The notes below the pieces were generated by a model, which saw nothing but the letters and a program-made list of their open reading frames with translations, had not been told where the DNA came from and did not search any database. DNA of 64,000 nucleotides from Lantana camara. Taxonomy: Eukaryota > Streptophyta > Magnoliopsida > Lamiales > Verbenaceae. The stretch covers positions 34,009,001 through 34,073,000 of the forward strand of contig CM074855.1 of NCBI GenBank assembly GCA_037501455.1, in the 5' to 3' direction. The position numbers and the translations under genes were made by a program. Positions 55,166-64,000 of the stretch are shown in pieces (the first letter of the stretch is position 1; every line of letters starts with the position of its first letter).

Positions 55166-57575
55166 TGGATTAATTAATAACAAACTATTTAAATTTAGAC
55201 CATTTGAGTTCGGTTCAATTGAAGCTCGTCTGAATTTATTGTATATAATAATTGATCCAAACTTAATTAAACATGAACAACCTAATAACAGTTAAATGAC
55301 TAATTTATTAAGTAATTTTGTTAGTGAAATTAAATTTATAAAATTTATTACTTTTAATTTATCTATTAATACAATTTTCCTAACATATATATGCCTCTTA
55401 AATACTATTTGTTATTTTATTATTTTAACAACAATTATAATGTAGTATTACTGCTTCATTATTTTAAAAGTAATTGAAGACTTAGAAAAAAAAAAAAGAA
55501 AATGAGACAAATAGTGTTAGTTGCCAAAATTGCTATCCCGCTTTTCTTAATTCTCAAAATTGTTGTCCCGCCACCATCCCCGATTTCATTCCCTCTTTCA
55601 GTCTTTTGCCCCAAAAATTGCTTAAGACCTAGGTCAAATTCTCTCACCCGTCTCCCATGTCGCCGCTCCCGTCTCCACTCTCGTCGCCTTAAGCCGCTGC
55701 CGCCACCATTAGTAATCCATTCAGACGCCGACGAGCCCTTCGACGTTCGGCAACATTTGTCCACCGCTACCAGGTTTCCCTATCTATCTCACCTCTTCGA
55801 CTTGCAGAAAACAAATTGATTTCGAGTTTTATCTATGTTTTTCGCGATAAAATTGGTTTTGTTGTTGTGCAAATCATTCAAAATCTGGACAAATTTGTGC
55901 ATTTGCATTTCTTGGTTTAATCTGATGTGGGTTTTCTGAAAAGAGAAAAATGATTACATCATATTTCATTTGTTGCCTCTGTCAAGCTTGAGATTCCCCA
56001 CTTATGTTTTCGGTTTTTTCACTTATCTATGGAAACCATGATGGTTTTCATTGTTAAAAGTAAACAGAGGTTGACAATCAGTGGGTTGGATGGACATTCC
56101 ATTCTTGGTGTATATATTTATGCTGAAATTTGCTGAATTCAATCAATATTGTCGAAGATTCGCTGTTATACTTGGCAAATGTTGAAGAGTAATGTGGTGC
56201 ATTATTTGGAGGAAATTAATGGTCAAGTCAAGTAGGCATTTGTGTTGTGATTGCAATTATAATAGTGCTTTATAATATCACTTTCTCTAGAAATATTAAC
56301 ATATGTATAAATGTATACATATGTAGACAATGTATGTATGTGTAAAGAATGAATGATGAACAAGAGTACGTATACATGCCTCATTTTCCTCGCCCACATA
56401 TCTTTATCATATAGATACATCTAATGCTTTGCTTTTTGTTCATTTGATCTTGATTCTTGTTTAAATGCAGGGTATTCTTACAAATGAGACAATGATTTGT
56501 TGGTGCTTGTGTTTGCATTGATGTAGGGAACTTCTTTGGTCTCTGTCTTGACTACACTTCAACTCGGAGATCATAGAAAAGTTAAATCTGATTTGAAACC
56601 TTTGCTCAGTGACAGTTCTTACGGCCTCTGTTAATTCTTTTATTCTATTGAAATTTTTCCTTGGATTTAAAAGTATCTTGCGCTTTTGAGGATCCACCAT
56701 GGATTCTGGAGTTACTGCTAGAACATGTGAAAGTAAACATTAATAAATGTAGCTATTAGTTTGTGCATAGAGAAGTAGTGATTTGTCGTTGAAATAGTGT
56801 ATTTCAAGAGGCAGAGAAGGAAATTTGCAGCAAATTCCTTTAGTTAAATGGAGCAAAAGTCATGTTTTCATGGACCCCTTCCTATTGGTTAGCTAAATTT
56901 CCTGCGCTTCTCAGCAAATTCTAGTTTTGGCTTGTTTCTTTTGCACCCCTTCTTAGCAAAAACTACCCTGATGTTGAGAAATTGTTGCAGTTGATCAGAA
57001 TCAATTGCCCAAGGTCATGCACTTGCAAGTTGGGGAAATCTTAATGATTCATGCTCTGAAAAATTGCTAGGTTTCAAATTATGGAGAGAAGTATGACACT
57101 TAGATCATTGCATATATGAAGTGAATTGTATATAAACTGTTAAAAAGAGTAAGAATATGTGAATTCTGTGATATGTGAAATGCTTCATATAACTGCTCTG
57201 GTTCTCTTATGTTTTTCAAGACAATAACATTGGCCAATTGTGTATTTTCATAGCACTACTGATACCGGTAAGTATAAACATGAAGTTCTTCCCAACTAAA
57301 AAAAAAAATGATATGTTTTTTCAGAATTAGTACTTTTACCATCCATTACCTTCGATTCATGACATTGTTGTAGCCGTGTAGTAGATGAGCATAAACATAC
57401 ATGTAAATATATGGAAATTTGTTATCAGTTGTACATATGCATGCTCGAAATTTATTTAAAATTATCAGTTGTACATATACATACATGATTTGGTTTTGTC
57501 AGTTGATTGTACATAAGTTTTACCGATATTGTCTTTAATAATCTATGCAGTAATATCAGTTGTACATATACATAC
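55166..57575. other. CACTA interior, no confident gene
   Basis: A GC-richer, C/T-rich block with short ORFs on both strands lies at 55500-55820 and could be a leader or first exon of the downstream gene. The rest is AT-rich with TGTACATATACATACATG-like repeats near 57420-57580. Confidence 0.45.
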
Positions 57576-58509
57576 ATGAGTGCCCCGAACTACAAAGAGA
57601 AGTGCGCTAAAGCAAAGCAAAATCGAATGACTGAAAAAGATGGATCGATTACTCGGCACACAAGATGTTCAATTTCATTTGCGGAGCATGAACGTAGAAT
57701 GGTTTGTTTTATTTATTTATTTGTAATGTTATGTATATTTTTTAATATTTTTAATTATTATCTTGTAGGTAATGGAAAATCCAGCTGTGAAAATTACACC
57801 TCTTCAAATTCATGCTCGAGCCCACCGAAGACAAGGAGGTGAAGGACAATATTATGATCAAAGGTCTAAAAAAGTTAAGGTAATTTTAATGAATTTGATA
57901 TTTTTTTTTCATTTGTGATTTTGGCATTGTTGTTATATTTTGTAATTGCATAAGTTGTTGCGCACATTGTTTTTGAAAGAATCTCACAGAAATGCTCTTG
58001 TTGTTTGGCTCTTTTAGCCATTTGTAGGAGTTCAGAATTGTTAAAACACAAAAATGGGAAACTTGAAATCTTTTAATAGAAAAGTGGATGAGATCATATT
58101 TGTGGTGTGGAAACATGATATTTGTTTACATCAGTAAATTGTGGAAGGAAGTTAGAATAATTTACACTATGTCATTTATGTTATTTGAATTTAAAATTGT
58201 TGCCATACTCCATTAATAAAAATTTGATCATTTGAGTTACTTGAAATACAAATGAATATTTGATTTGTATTTAGGAATCATTCGCAAATGACTTACTAGT
58301 TATATATTTTCACTTGCGAATTATGTATACTTACAATTTATGGTATTGTTGATATTTTTTAGGAAATCTATGAAGCACGTAGTCTAAACCACACTATCAA
58401 TGAAGAACAAATGAAGATGATTGAAGAAAAGTTAGCAAAGGAAAGAGAAGAGGCTGCAATTAGGGAAGCAAAAATCATTGAGGAAGCAAAAAAGATCGCG
58501 GAGACATAG
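57576..58509 (+). pseudogene. Three-exon En/Spm-like transposase fragment
   Basis: Inferred exons are 57576-57701, 57769-57879 and 58363-58509, with GT..AG introns and phase-0 joins; together they give 127 residues ending in TAG. The first exon reads NYKEKCAKAKQNR and the HTRCSISFAEHERRM block, resembling the plant Ptta/En/Spm transposase family (a TNPA/TNP1-like domain). Exon 2 has RAHRRQGGEGQYYDQRS, and exon 3 is a charged helix (EEKLAKEREEAAIREAK). Upstream domains seem missing, so it may be a truncated gene or simply the C-terminal exons. Such proteins bind the subterminal repeats. Splicing is predicted by eye. Confidence 0.6.
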
Positions 58510-59147
58510 AAAGTGCTTAGAGAATGCTTTAGAATGGGCTAATTCGGGCCAAACGTCCAACTAGTATAAGTCTTTCAGAGTTTTTACATGGCACAATGAA
58601 GGTGATCGAAAATTTGATGAAGCTTATTTGACTTTGTTGTTAATAGTTTGAGAAACTTGATACTTTTAATTGGATAATTTGTAATATGATTGTGATATTA
58701 TGTTAGATGTTAAAAGTATTTTGTTTGATATTATTACTTTATTTGAGTTAAGCTTTTAATTGATTCATTAAAATAATATAGGAATTAAAAATAAAAAAAT
58801 ACAATTTTAATTAAATACAAAATTAGGGATCAGTTAAATCAATGACCGATTGTATCGGTCACAGATTAAAGAGTCATCCTGAAGAAAATTATTTGTGACC
58901 GATTAGTGACTGACAGCATTTAAGAGTTTAGTGACCGGTTTATGTGCGGTCACTGAATTAGTGACCGATTTGTGACTGATTTAACAAAGGTAGATAATTT
59001 GGTTAGTGACCGTCTTTTTAATATTAGTGACCGATATATCGGTCACTATTTTAGTGACTGATAAAGATCGGTCACTGAATAAATTAGTTACGAGGGTTTT
59101 ACCAACCGATCTGGCGGTCACTAATCCCGTTTTTTTTTGTAGTGATA

Positions 59148-59501
59148 TTAAATCTTCAAGATTCTATAAAAGAACTAAAGAATGAAGTCCAATTAAATAG
59201 AGTTAGTATGAAACAACTAGAAACAATGATAAAAGAAAAGGATAAAAGATCTAAAGCAGAAAAATTAAAAGACATAGAAAAAGAAATAAAAACTCCACTT
59301 AAGGTAATAAATTTAGAAAAAACCAAACCATATGGAAAGGGATCTTTTGATAACTATATGCTAAATACATTAGTTCCAAGGATGCTAAAAGAACAAGAAG
59401 AGAGTTCTAAAAAAGCTCTTGAAAAGTTTAAAGCTAAAGAAATAATTTCTAATAATATTGGAGAAAACGAAAATCAAACTCAGACCGAAATAGAATCATG
59501 A
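59148..59501 (+). pseudogene. Viral ORF 4, 3' part, coiled-coil protein
   Basis: 117 codons plus stop, continuing ORF 4 after the CACTA element. Residues in the first half follow a heptad-like Leu/Ile/Lys/Glu pattern (LQDSIKELKNEV, QLETMIKEKDKR). The second half has a YGKGSFDNYMLNTLVP block and another charged helix. Position just before the capsid ORF and coiled-coil nature match the virion-associated protein of caulimoviruses (analogy, not proven homology). It ends in an ATGA overlap with the capsid ORF at 59498. Confidence 0.7.
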
Positions 59502-60803
59502 ATGAATTAAATTAATTAATAGAAGATTTTGAAAAAATAAATATAAATGATTTAGTAGAATATAAGGTAAAAATGAATAAAGCAGGTAGTTCTGGAACCA
59601 AAAGACAAGATGGATCAACAATAGAAGATCCAGACGAATCTATGGGTTCGAATGAACCTAAAAGTTATCCTACCTATTTTAATACAAAGAAAAATAAACA
59701 AAATGATAAAAGGTCTGAAAATTATAATGTTAAGTATAAACTTAATGATAATTATTCAGAACCAATAAATTTAAATGGAAGTAAGCTAAACTTAGATTGC
59801 AAAATAGATAAAAGGAAGGCTTTAATTAAGTGGCAAAATGATATGATTGCCTACTTTCTAAATCAAGATGAAATATATACTACTGCATCTCGAAGAACTG
59901 AATATATAATATCTACCTTTGATGGAATAATCCATAATTGGTGGTAAGGAGTTTCTTCCGATGTACAAGGAATAATGAGAACCTCTATGGAAATGGGTTT
60001 TGATAAAGATAATCGAAATGGAGTAGAAGTTATGGTACACTATATATCAGATGAATTTTTAGGAGAATCTTGGATAAATAATACTGAACAAGAAAGACTA
60101 AAAGAAAAAGAAGAAGTTAGAAATGATCTTATAAATCTTTTAATATGCTCTATTAAATTTCTTCGAAATTATATAGAAGAATTCTGTGATTATTTTTATA
60201 AACAATATTATAGTGGAGAATCACAAGACATATTTCTTAATATGTTTTATTCGAAACTCCCAAATCCTTGGAATACACATATAAATAAAGTTTGGGAAAA
60301 AGAAAAAGAAAATACGCCTAATAATTTAGGAGGAAGAATTAGAGTTTTAATAACTGAATTAAGAAGGCTTTGCTATGAACAACAATTATATAAGAAATCT
60401 AGAAAGATTTCAGGACTTTATTGTTCAAAATTAGATATGCCTACACAATGGGGTTGCAATAAGAAAAATAAATATAAACCCAATAAAAAGAGAAAATTCA
60501 AAAAGAACAAATACAAAAAGTATAATAAATTTAATAGAAAACATATAAAACCTAAAAGAAGGTTTTTCAAAAGAAAAGAAAAATTTAATAAAAAACCTAC
60601 AAAATGCAAATGCTGGAATTGTGGCGAAAAAGGTCATAAATCACCAGAATGTCCTAAACCAAAAAATGTAAGAACAATAGAAGCTGAATTTATAGAAATT
60701 AGAGACGAACTTGAAGAAATCTCGGACATAGAAAACAATATATGTTGAAATAAGTGAAGAAGACTTTTCGGAAAACTCTGAACTAGAATCTGAATCTGAT
60801 TAA
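59498..60803 (+). pseudogene. Viral capsid protein ORF with two stops and a frameshift
   Basis: Frame 2 is open from the ATGA overlap at 59498 to 60748 except for in-frame TAA codons at 59513-59515 and 59945-59947. Near 60738-60746 the frame slips and an acidic Glu/Ser-rich tail continues in another frame to a TAA at 60801, immediately followed by the next ATG. The last third (ORF 59975-60748) is capsid-like: helical core (about residues 45-145), a Lys/Arg-rich stretch (about 160-207) and the knuckle CKCWNCGEKGHKSPECP (211-227), the form typical of caulimovirid capsids. The protein packages viral DNA. This copy is dead. Confidence 0.88.
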
Positions 60804-62126
60804 ATGGATTCTGAAATACAACATTATAACAAAGAAGAAATAATAGACGAAGTGAGTACAGAAGGATATGCTAAACGAATAACTTTTAGTCAAGAAACAC
60901 TTGACAAAATAAAAAACTTAAAGCTAAGTGCAGCAAATCCAACAAATAATATATTCACTGGATTAGCTAATTTAGTAAAAAGAAATAAGATAAATATCTA
61001 TGACTATCATGAAGTAGAAAAAGCTATAAGTATAGAAAATACATCTGGAAAGGTTAAGATAAGTCTTATACCAAGAGGAATAACTAATAATGCTATAAAT
61101 AAAGTGAAAAAATCTCTTAGACCAAAAATACAATATATATATTTGGGAAGAGTACAATTTCTAGTTAAATCTCTATTTAGAGAATGTATAGATAGTCCAT
61201 TAGTCCTATCTTTACATGATCAAAGATTTAGAGATGCTAAAACTAGTCATCTGGGAACGATTGAAGGAAATTTGTTTTATAAACAATTTCTTTTTGATGT
61301 TTTTCCGAAATACAATATCAATTTACAAGATGAAAATATAGATGAAGTTTTAACTTTACATTATAAATTTCTAAAAGATATAGGATTAAAAGATGGCAGT
61401 AAAGCTTTCACTATTTACTATAGAGCACTTTATGTGTTAAGTAATAGTAATTATGGTAGAACTTATCAAAATGAACCCTACTTAAAAATAGATGAAGAAT
61501 GTAAAGATATAGCTACAGCAAAAATGCCTCTATTAGAAGAAATACAAGAGATAGAACCATATCAAATAGAAATTAATAATAAACCAGAAATAGAAAAAAG
61601 ATTGTTACCCTCTAAACTTAGTTTCCAAGGAAACAGCTTAATTGGAGAAAGTTCTAAATATTCTCTTACGGGAGAAAGTTCTGGTATTAAAATGGAGAGA
61701 AAATTAACTGTTAATAGATCTTTAAGATGTACAAATACTATGGTTATAGAAGGAGAAAATTTTAATGAAACAAATAGAATATTTGGACCTAAAATACTAA
61801 TAGACACAGGAGCTAGTGTCAATCACTTTGCTCAAGTAAAAAACAAAGGACTAATAGGAGTGATTACGAGTCAGCCAATCCAATATACAACCTTTGATGG
61901 ATTTAAGGCAACATGTAATCAAGAGTTATATGTCCCAATCTCTATACAAGGAATAAAATTAAAAGTTAAATGTTGTTTAGATTCCTACATGAATGGAGAA
62001 TTCTTTGATATAATTCTAGGAAATGAATTTCTCAATAATTGTGAATATTATAAAATAGAAAAGAATGGAGTTACACTCCAAATTCTAGATAAAGAAATAT
62101 TTTGTCCTAAATATGAAAGGGATTAA
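60804..62126 (+). CDS. Viral movement protein (30K) with C-terminal retropepsin domain
   Basis: A 440-residue uninterrupted ORF starting directly after the capsid stop. Residues about 90-220 carry the 30K movement-protein core: YLGRVQFLVKSLFRE (about 113-127), the LHDQRF motif with the conserved Asp (D139), GNLFYKQFLFDVFPKY (155-170) and YVLSNSNY (210-217). Movement proteins enlarge plasmodesmata for cell-to-cell spread. After a linker (about 240-325) comes a clan-AA protease: ILIDTGASVN (D334-T335-G336) and FDIILGNEF (401-409). A protease fused behind a movement protein and separate from the pol protease is unusual. It overlaps the next ORF by 14 bases. It is intact although the neighbouring capsid ORF is not. 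Confidence 0.88.
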   Translation: MDSEIQHYNKEEIIDEVSTEGYAKRITFSQETLDKIKNLKLSAANPTNNIFTGLANLVKRNKINIYDYHEVEKAISIENTSGKVKISLIPRGITNNAINKVKKSLRPKIQYIYLGRVQFLVKSLFRECIDSPLVLSLHDQRFRDAKTSHLGTIEGNLFYKQFLFDVFPKYNINLQDENIDEVLTLHYKFLKDIGLKDGSKAFTIYYRALYVLSNSNYGRTYQNEPYLKIDEECKDIATAKMPLLEEIQEIEPYQIEINNKPEIEKRLLPSKLSFQGNSLIGESSKYSLTGESSGIKMERKLTVNRSLRCTNTMVIEGENFNETNRIFGPKILIDTGASVNHFAQVKNKGLIGVITSQPIQYTTFDGFKATCNQELYVPISIQGIKLKVKCCLDSYMNGEFFDIILGNEFLNNCEYYKIEKNGVTLQILDKEIFCPKYERD

Positions 62127-62408
62127 TTTTCCTTTAAGTGTTTTTATACAATTAACACTTTTAAAAGAAAACATAACAACTTGTGCTTTGATAGATACGG
62201 GATCAGAAATAACCATATTCAAAACATTCTTATTTAAAGAATGTAAAACAGATAGTAATATAAGAATTAAAGGAATAACAGGACAATCTCAAGCTATTAA
62301 TAAAATTGCTAGAGAGGTAGAAATTATACTTGGAAGTAAGATTATTCTTATTAAACAAGTATATGAATATAATTCTTTAGAAGCAGATATATTATTTGGA
62401 AATGATTT
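62113..62408 (+). pseudogene. Start of viral pol ORF: second retropepsin, truncated
   Basis: The ORF starts within the end of the previous one, in a different frame. It has its own protease signature, CALIDTGSEITIF (D28-T29-G30) and ADILFGNDF (91-99), in the form usually placed just before caulimovirid RT. Viral sequence ends at about codon 99, where a reverse-oriented LTR (TGTAGCACC) begins; the last ~25 codons of the open frame are LTR-derived. RT and RNase H may lie beyond the insertion, outside the window. Confidence 0.88.
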
Positions 62409-64000
62409 TGTAGCACCCAGAACGCTAGGTAACCACATCCCCTGCACTATAGTCCAATCCACATATGGAACGAACACCCATACATGAATCAAGCCTATAG
62501 CGAACGGGAGACAATAAAAAAAAAACTTCCTAGCTAGGCAAGACTAACCCTCAATTAATACCAACATGCATAACTTAAAACTGAAACATAGTAATATACA
62601 TTCATTCATTGTCATATTCATGTCTATCATTTCAAAATATACAATCCCCAAAGTCATAATTAAGCCATACCTTAAGTATCAAAAGAGATATAACAATATA
62701 TATACATAGACATCAACAATGTACATGGAAATGAGACCGACAAGTGCTAGACCCACAAAAATAAAGACTGATTCGATCTCGCCTAGCAAGCACCCTGCAG
62801 AACTGAAAATGTGAGGTGTCAGTATATGAAAGACCGAGTGAGGGGTTTAAATAAATATAAGCGTACATATCATGCAAGCTATAATCTCGGGTAAGCTTTT
62901 ATAAAGGAACACAATATAAGTTCAAGAATAGAGTGAATCCTCGCCCGCCCGAGATTACAACTAATCCAATTTAACAATTCAATCATTATCAATTCAATCC
63001 GTGGCCCGACGAGTGAGGGCATTCTCCAACCTTTACTCCAAAAGTGAACAATCATGAGTGTTTCAATTTATTAAATGATCATACAAGTAATTATGTGCAA
63101 TCAATTAGCAGTTTCATGAACCCTTTCTCCTCCGGGTGATGGTGGGCTTGCAAGACCCAACCATCTAATGATGGTGTACGTCGGGAACATGACTCCCACG
63201 TATGGGATTCCTTCCTCCACCAAACCTCCTGGTGGATTCAGAGGTGATCCCAACATGGTGAGGATAGTGCAAGAGTTACCCGTCGGCCGTTGCTTTCCCG
63301 GTTGGCTCAATACACTACCCTCGGGCCCACAGTGCAATACATTTTACTCACCAAATCAATCAATCAATCCGTTTCATGAAATCCGTTGAAAATCATTAAG
63401 GTTGGAAAACTATAGATATATAAATACTTTTTGGCCGAAAACATCACATAGGGTTATAAAGGTTCTATATATCTAGAATTAAACCTCACCTTTACTTCAC
63501 CAACCAAAAGAAGTAAGGAAACACCCTAAGGAGCGTGTTCCTCGTCACCGGGAATCTTATCTGTATAACAAGGACAAGTGTACGTGAGACTCGACTCGTA
63601 TGAACCATTTAAGATGAACGACAAAGGCATGCGATGTCATTCATGCCTTTACACTCAATAAATATCATAAATGTGCCCAAATTCCCGAATAAAGTATCAA
63701 GAAGTATCAAATAGAAGCATAAATATCAATTAAGTAAGCATATAGTTCATATAAGTCACATACGGGAGCCAAGGAAGTGAAAGGAATGCAAGAAGAGAGG
63801 TTTTGGTGAAGTTTGACAAAAGTTAGGAAAAGTTGACAGTTTTTGGAAATGCACAAGCTGTAGGATAATGGAAATATCTTGCGTTTTAGAAGTTGTAATT
63901 GAGTTTTGTTTATTGGAAATGAAACTAGACACATAGGGCTTTCCAAGGATATATGGTTCTTTTTCTAGTTCAAAGCGAGGAGAAAATGGCGTAATCTTGA
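62409..64000 (-). repeat. Reverse-oriented Gypsy-type LTR, runs off the window
   Basis: Begins TGTAGCACC, the reverse complement of the Gypsy LTR end (GGTGCTACA). The first ~180 bp match the reverse complement of 42170-42338 (ACTATAG...CCAATCCACATATGG, CATACATGAATC, GGGAGACAATAAAAAA, CCTAGCTAGG). Beyond about 62600 similarity fades and the start TGTAATGCC is not reached by 64000, so this is a related but longer LTR (at least 1592 bp). GATTT at 62404-62408 would be the left target copy. No coding region was seen; the ORFs here are short and unremarkable. Confidence 0.8.

Larger units (their letters stand above)
53203..59144. mobile_element. CACTA (En/Spm) transposon, 5942 bp, inside the viral ORF 4
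   Basis: Left end CACTACCAAAAAAAA..CGGGATTAGTGACCG; the right end is its inverse, CGGTCACTAATCCCG..TTTTTTTTGTAGTG. The 3-bp target duplication is ATA (53200-53202, 59145-59147). Subterminal regions (53220-53810, 58830-59125) are packed with CGGTCACTnAT in both orientations; at least 17 GGTCAC occur on the left alone. Inside are ~165-bp tandem repeats and a three-exon En/Spm-like gene. No full TNPD-type transposase was seen, so it is probably non-autonomous. Confidence 0.95.
52496..62408 (+). other. Endogenous pararetrovirus (Caulimoviridae) fragment, interrupted
   Basis: A tRNA-Met PBS, tightly packed overlapping ORFs, a capsid-type zinc knuckle, a 30K movement protein and retropepsin domains together identify a caulimovirid. 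It has no LTRs or integrase. Viral sequence totals about 4 kb (52496-53202 and 59148-62408) around a CACTA insertion, and stops where a reverse-oriented LTR begins at 62409. RT and RNase H are not in the window. The capsid ORF carries stops and a frameshift, so the copy is defective. Gene order and the two protease domains do not match a genus I can name. Confidence 0.93.

Noticed and set aside
60418..60637. Phe/Leu-rich antisense ORFs
   Set aside because: Antisense of the Lys-rich capsid region; composition artefact.
63101..63389. Overlapping ORFs on both strands near the right end
   Set aside because: Lie in a probable LTR; Pro/Gly-rich on both strands with no family features.

Overview
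This is nuclear DNA from a plant, most likely a eudicot: it is AT-rich, carries one ordinary plant gene (a SAUR-type small auxin-up RNA gene at 9947-10243) and is otherwise filled with plant transposons and an endogenous plant pararetrovirus. There are no rRNA genes, convincing tRNA genes, CRISPR arrays or bacterial operons. The species cannot be fixed from the sequence alone.

Left part (1-15450): a decayed Ty1/Copia element with a two-zinc-knuckle gag (1-1163), no pol, an envelope-like extra ORF (2429-3034), a polypurine tract and a probable 3' LTR that is split by a 1.7 kb CACTA element (3935-5669, TSD TCT). Then come the SAUR gene with its TATA box, and five TIR or foldback elements around it: three Mutator-like MITEs (7509-8063, 12992-13628, 14305-15109), a hAT-like element with an 8-bp TSD (11720-12801), and a foldback with about 108-bp arms in the SAUR upstream region (9162-9415).

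Middle (15451-42338): a clean three-level nest. A Ty3/Gypsy element of the chromovirus type (LTRs 15451-16455 and 41342-42338, TSD GATCC) was hit in its protease region by an old Copia element on the same strand (18050-38143, TSD GTTTT, 2275-bp LTRs, pol badly decayed). That element's 3' LTR was hit by a young Copia element on the opposite strand (26639-36756, TSD AGAGA). The youngest element has two 1950-bp LTRs in which I saw no difference and an uninterrupted 1306-residue gag-pol. Both Copia elements belong to one family: they share six CACGTG boxes in 69 bp of the LTR, an 18-bp palindrome next to the TATA box, four copies of a 17-bp motif in the leader and a GC-rich leader island.

Right part (42339-64000): mostly unassigned AT-rich DNA, then a 1981-bp Mutator-like element (47821-49801, 9-bp TSD TTGTATAAT), then an endogenous caulimovirid (52496-62408). 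The viral copy begins with the tRNA-Met primer-binding site inside its first ORF. It runs through three small coupled ORFs, a coiled-coil ORF, a capsid ORF with a zinc knuckle, and a 30K-type movement protein fused to a retropepsin domain, into a second retropepsin ORF. The order (capsid before movement protein) and the two retropepsin domains are the most unusual coding signal in the window. The viral copy is broken by a 5.9 kb CACTA element (53203-59144, TSD ATA) carrying a small three-exon En/Spm-like gene. It is cut off at 62409 by a reverse-oriented LTR related to the Gypsy element above, which runs off the window.
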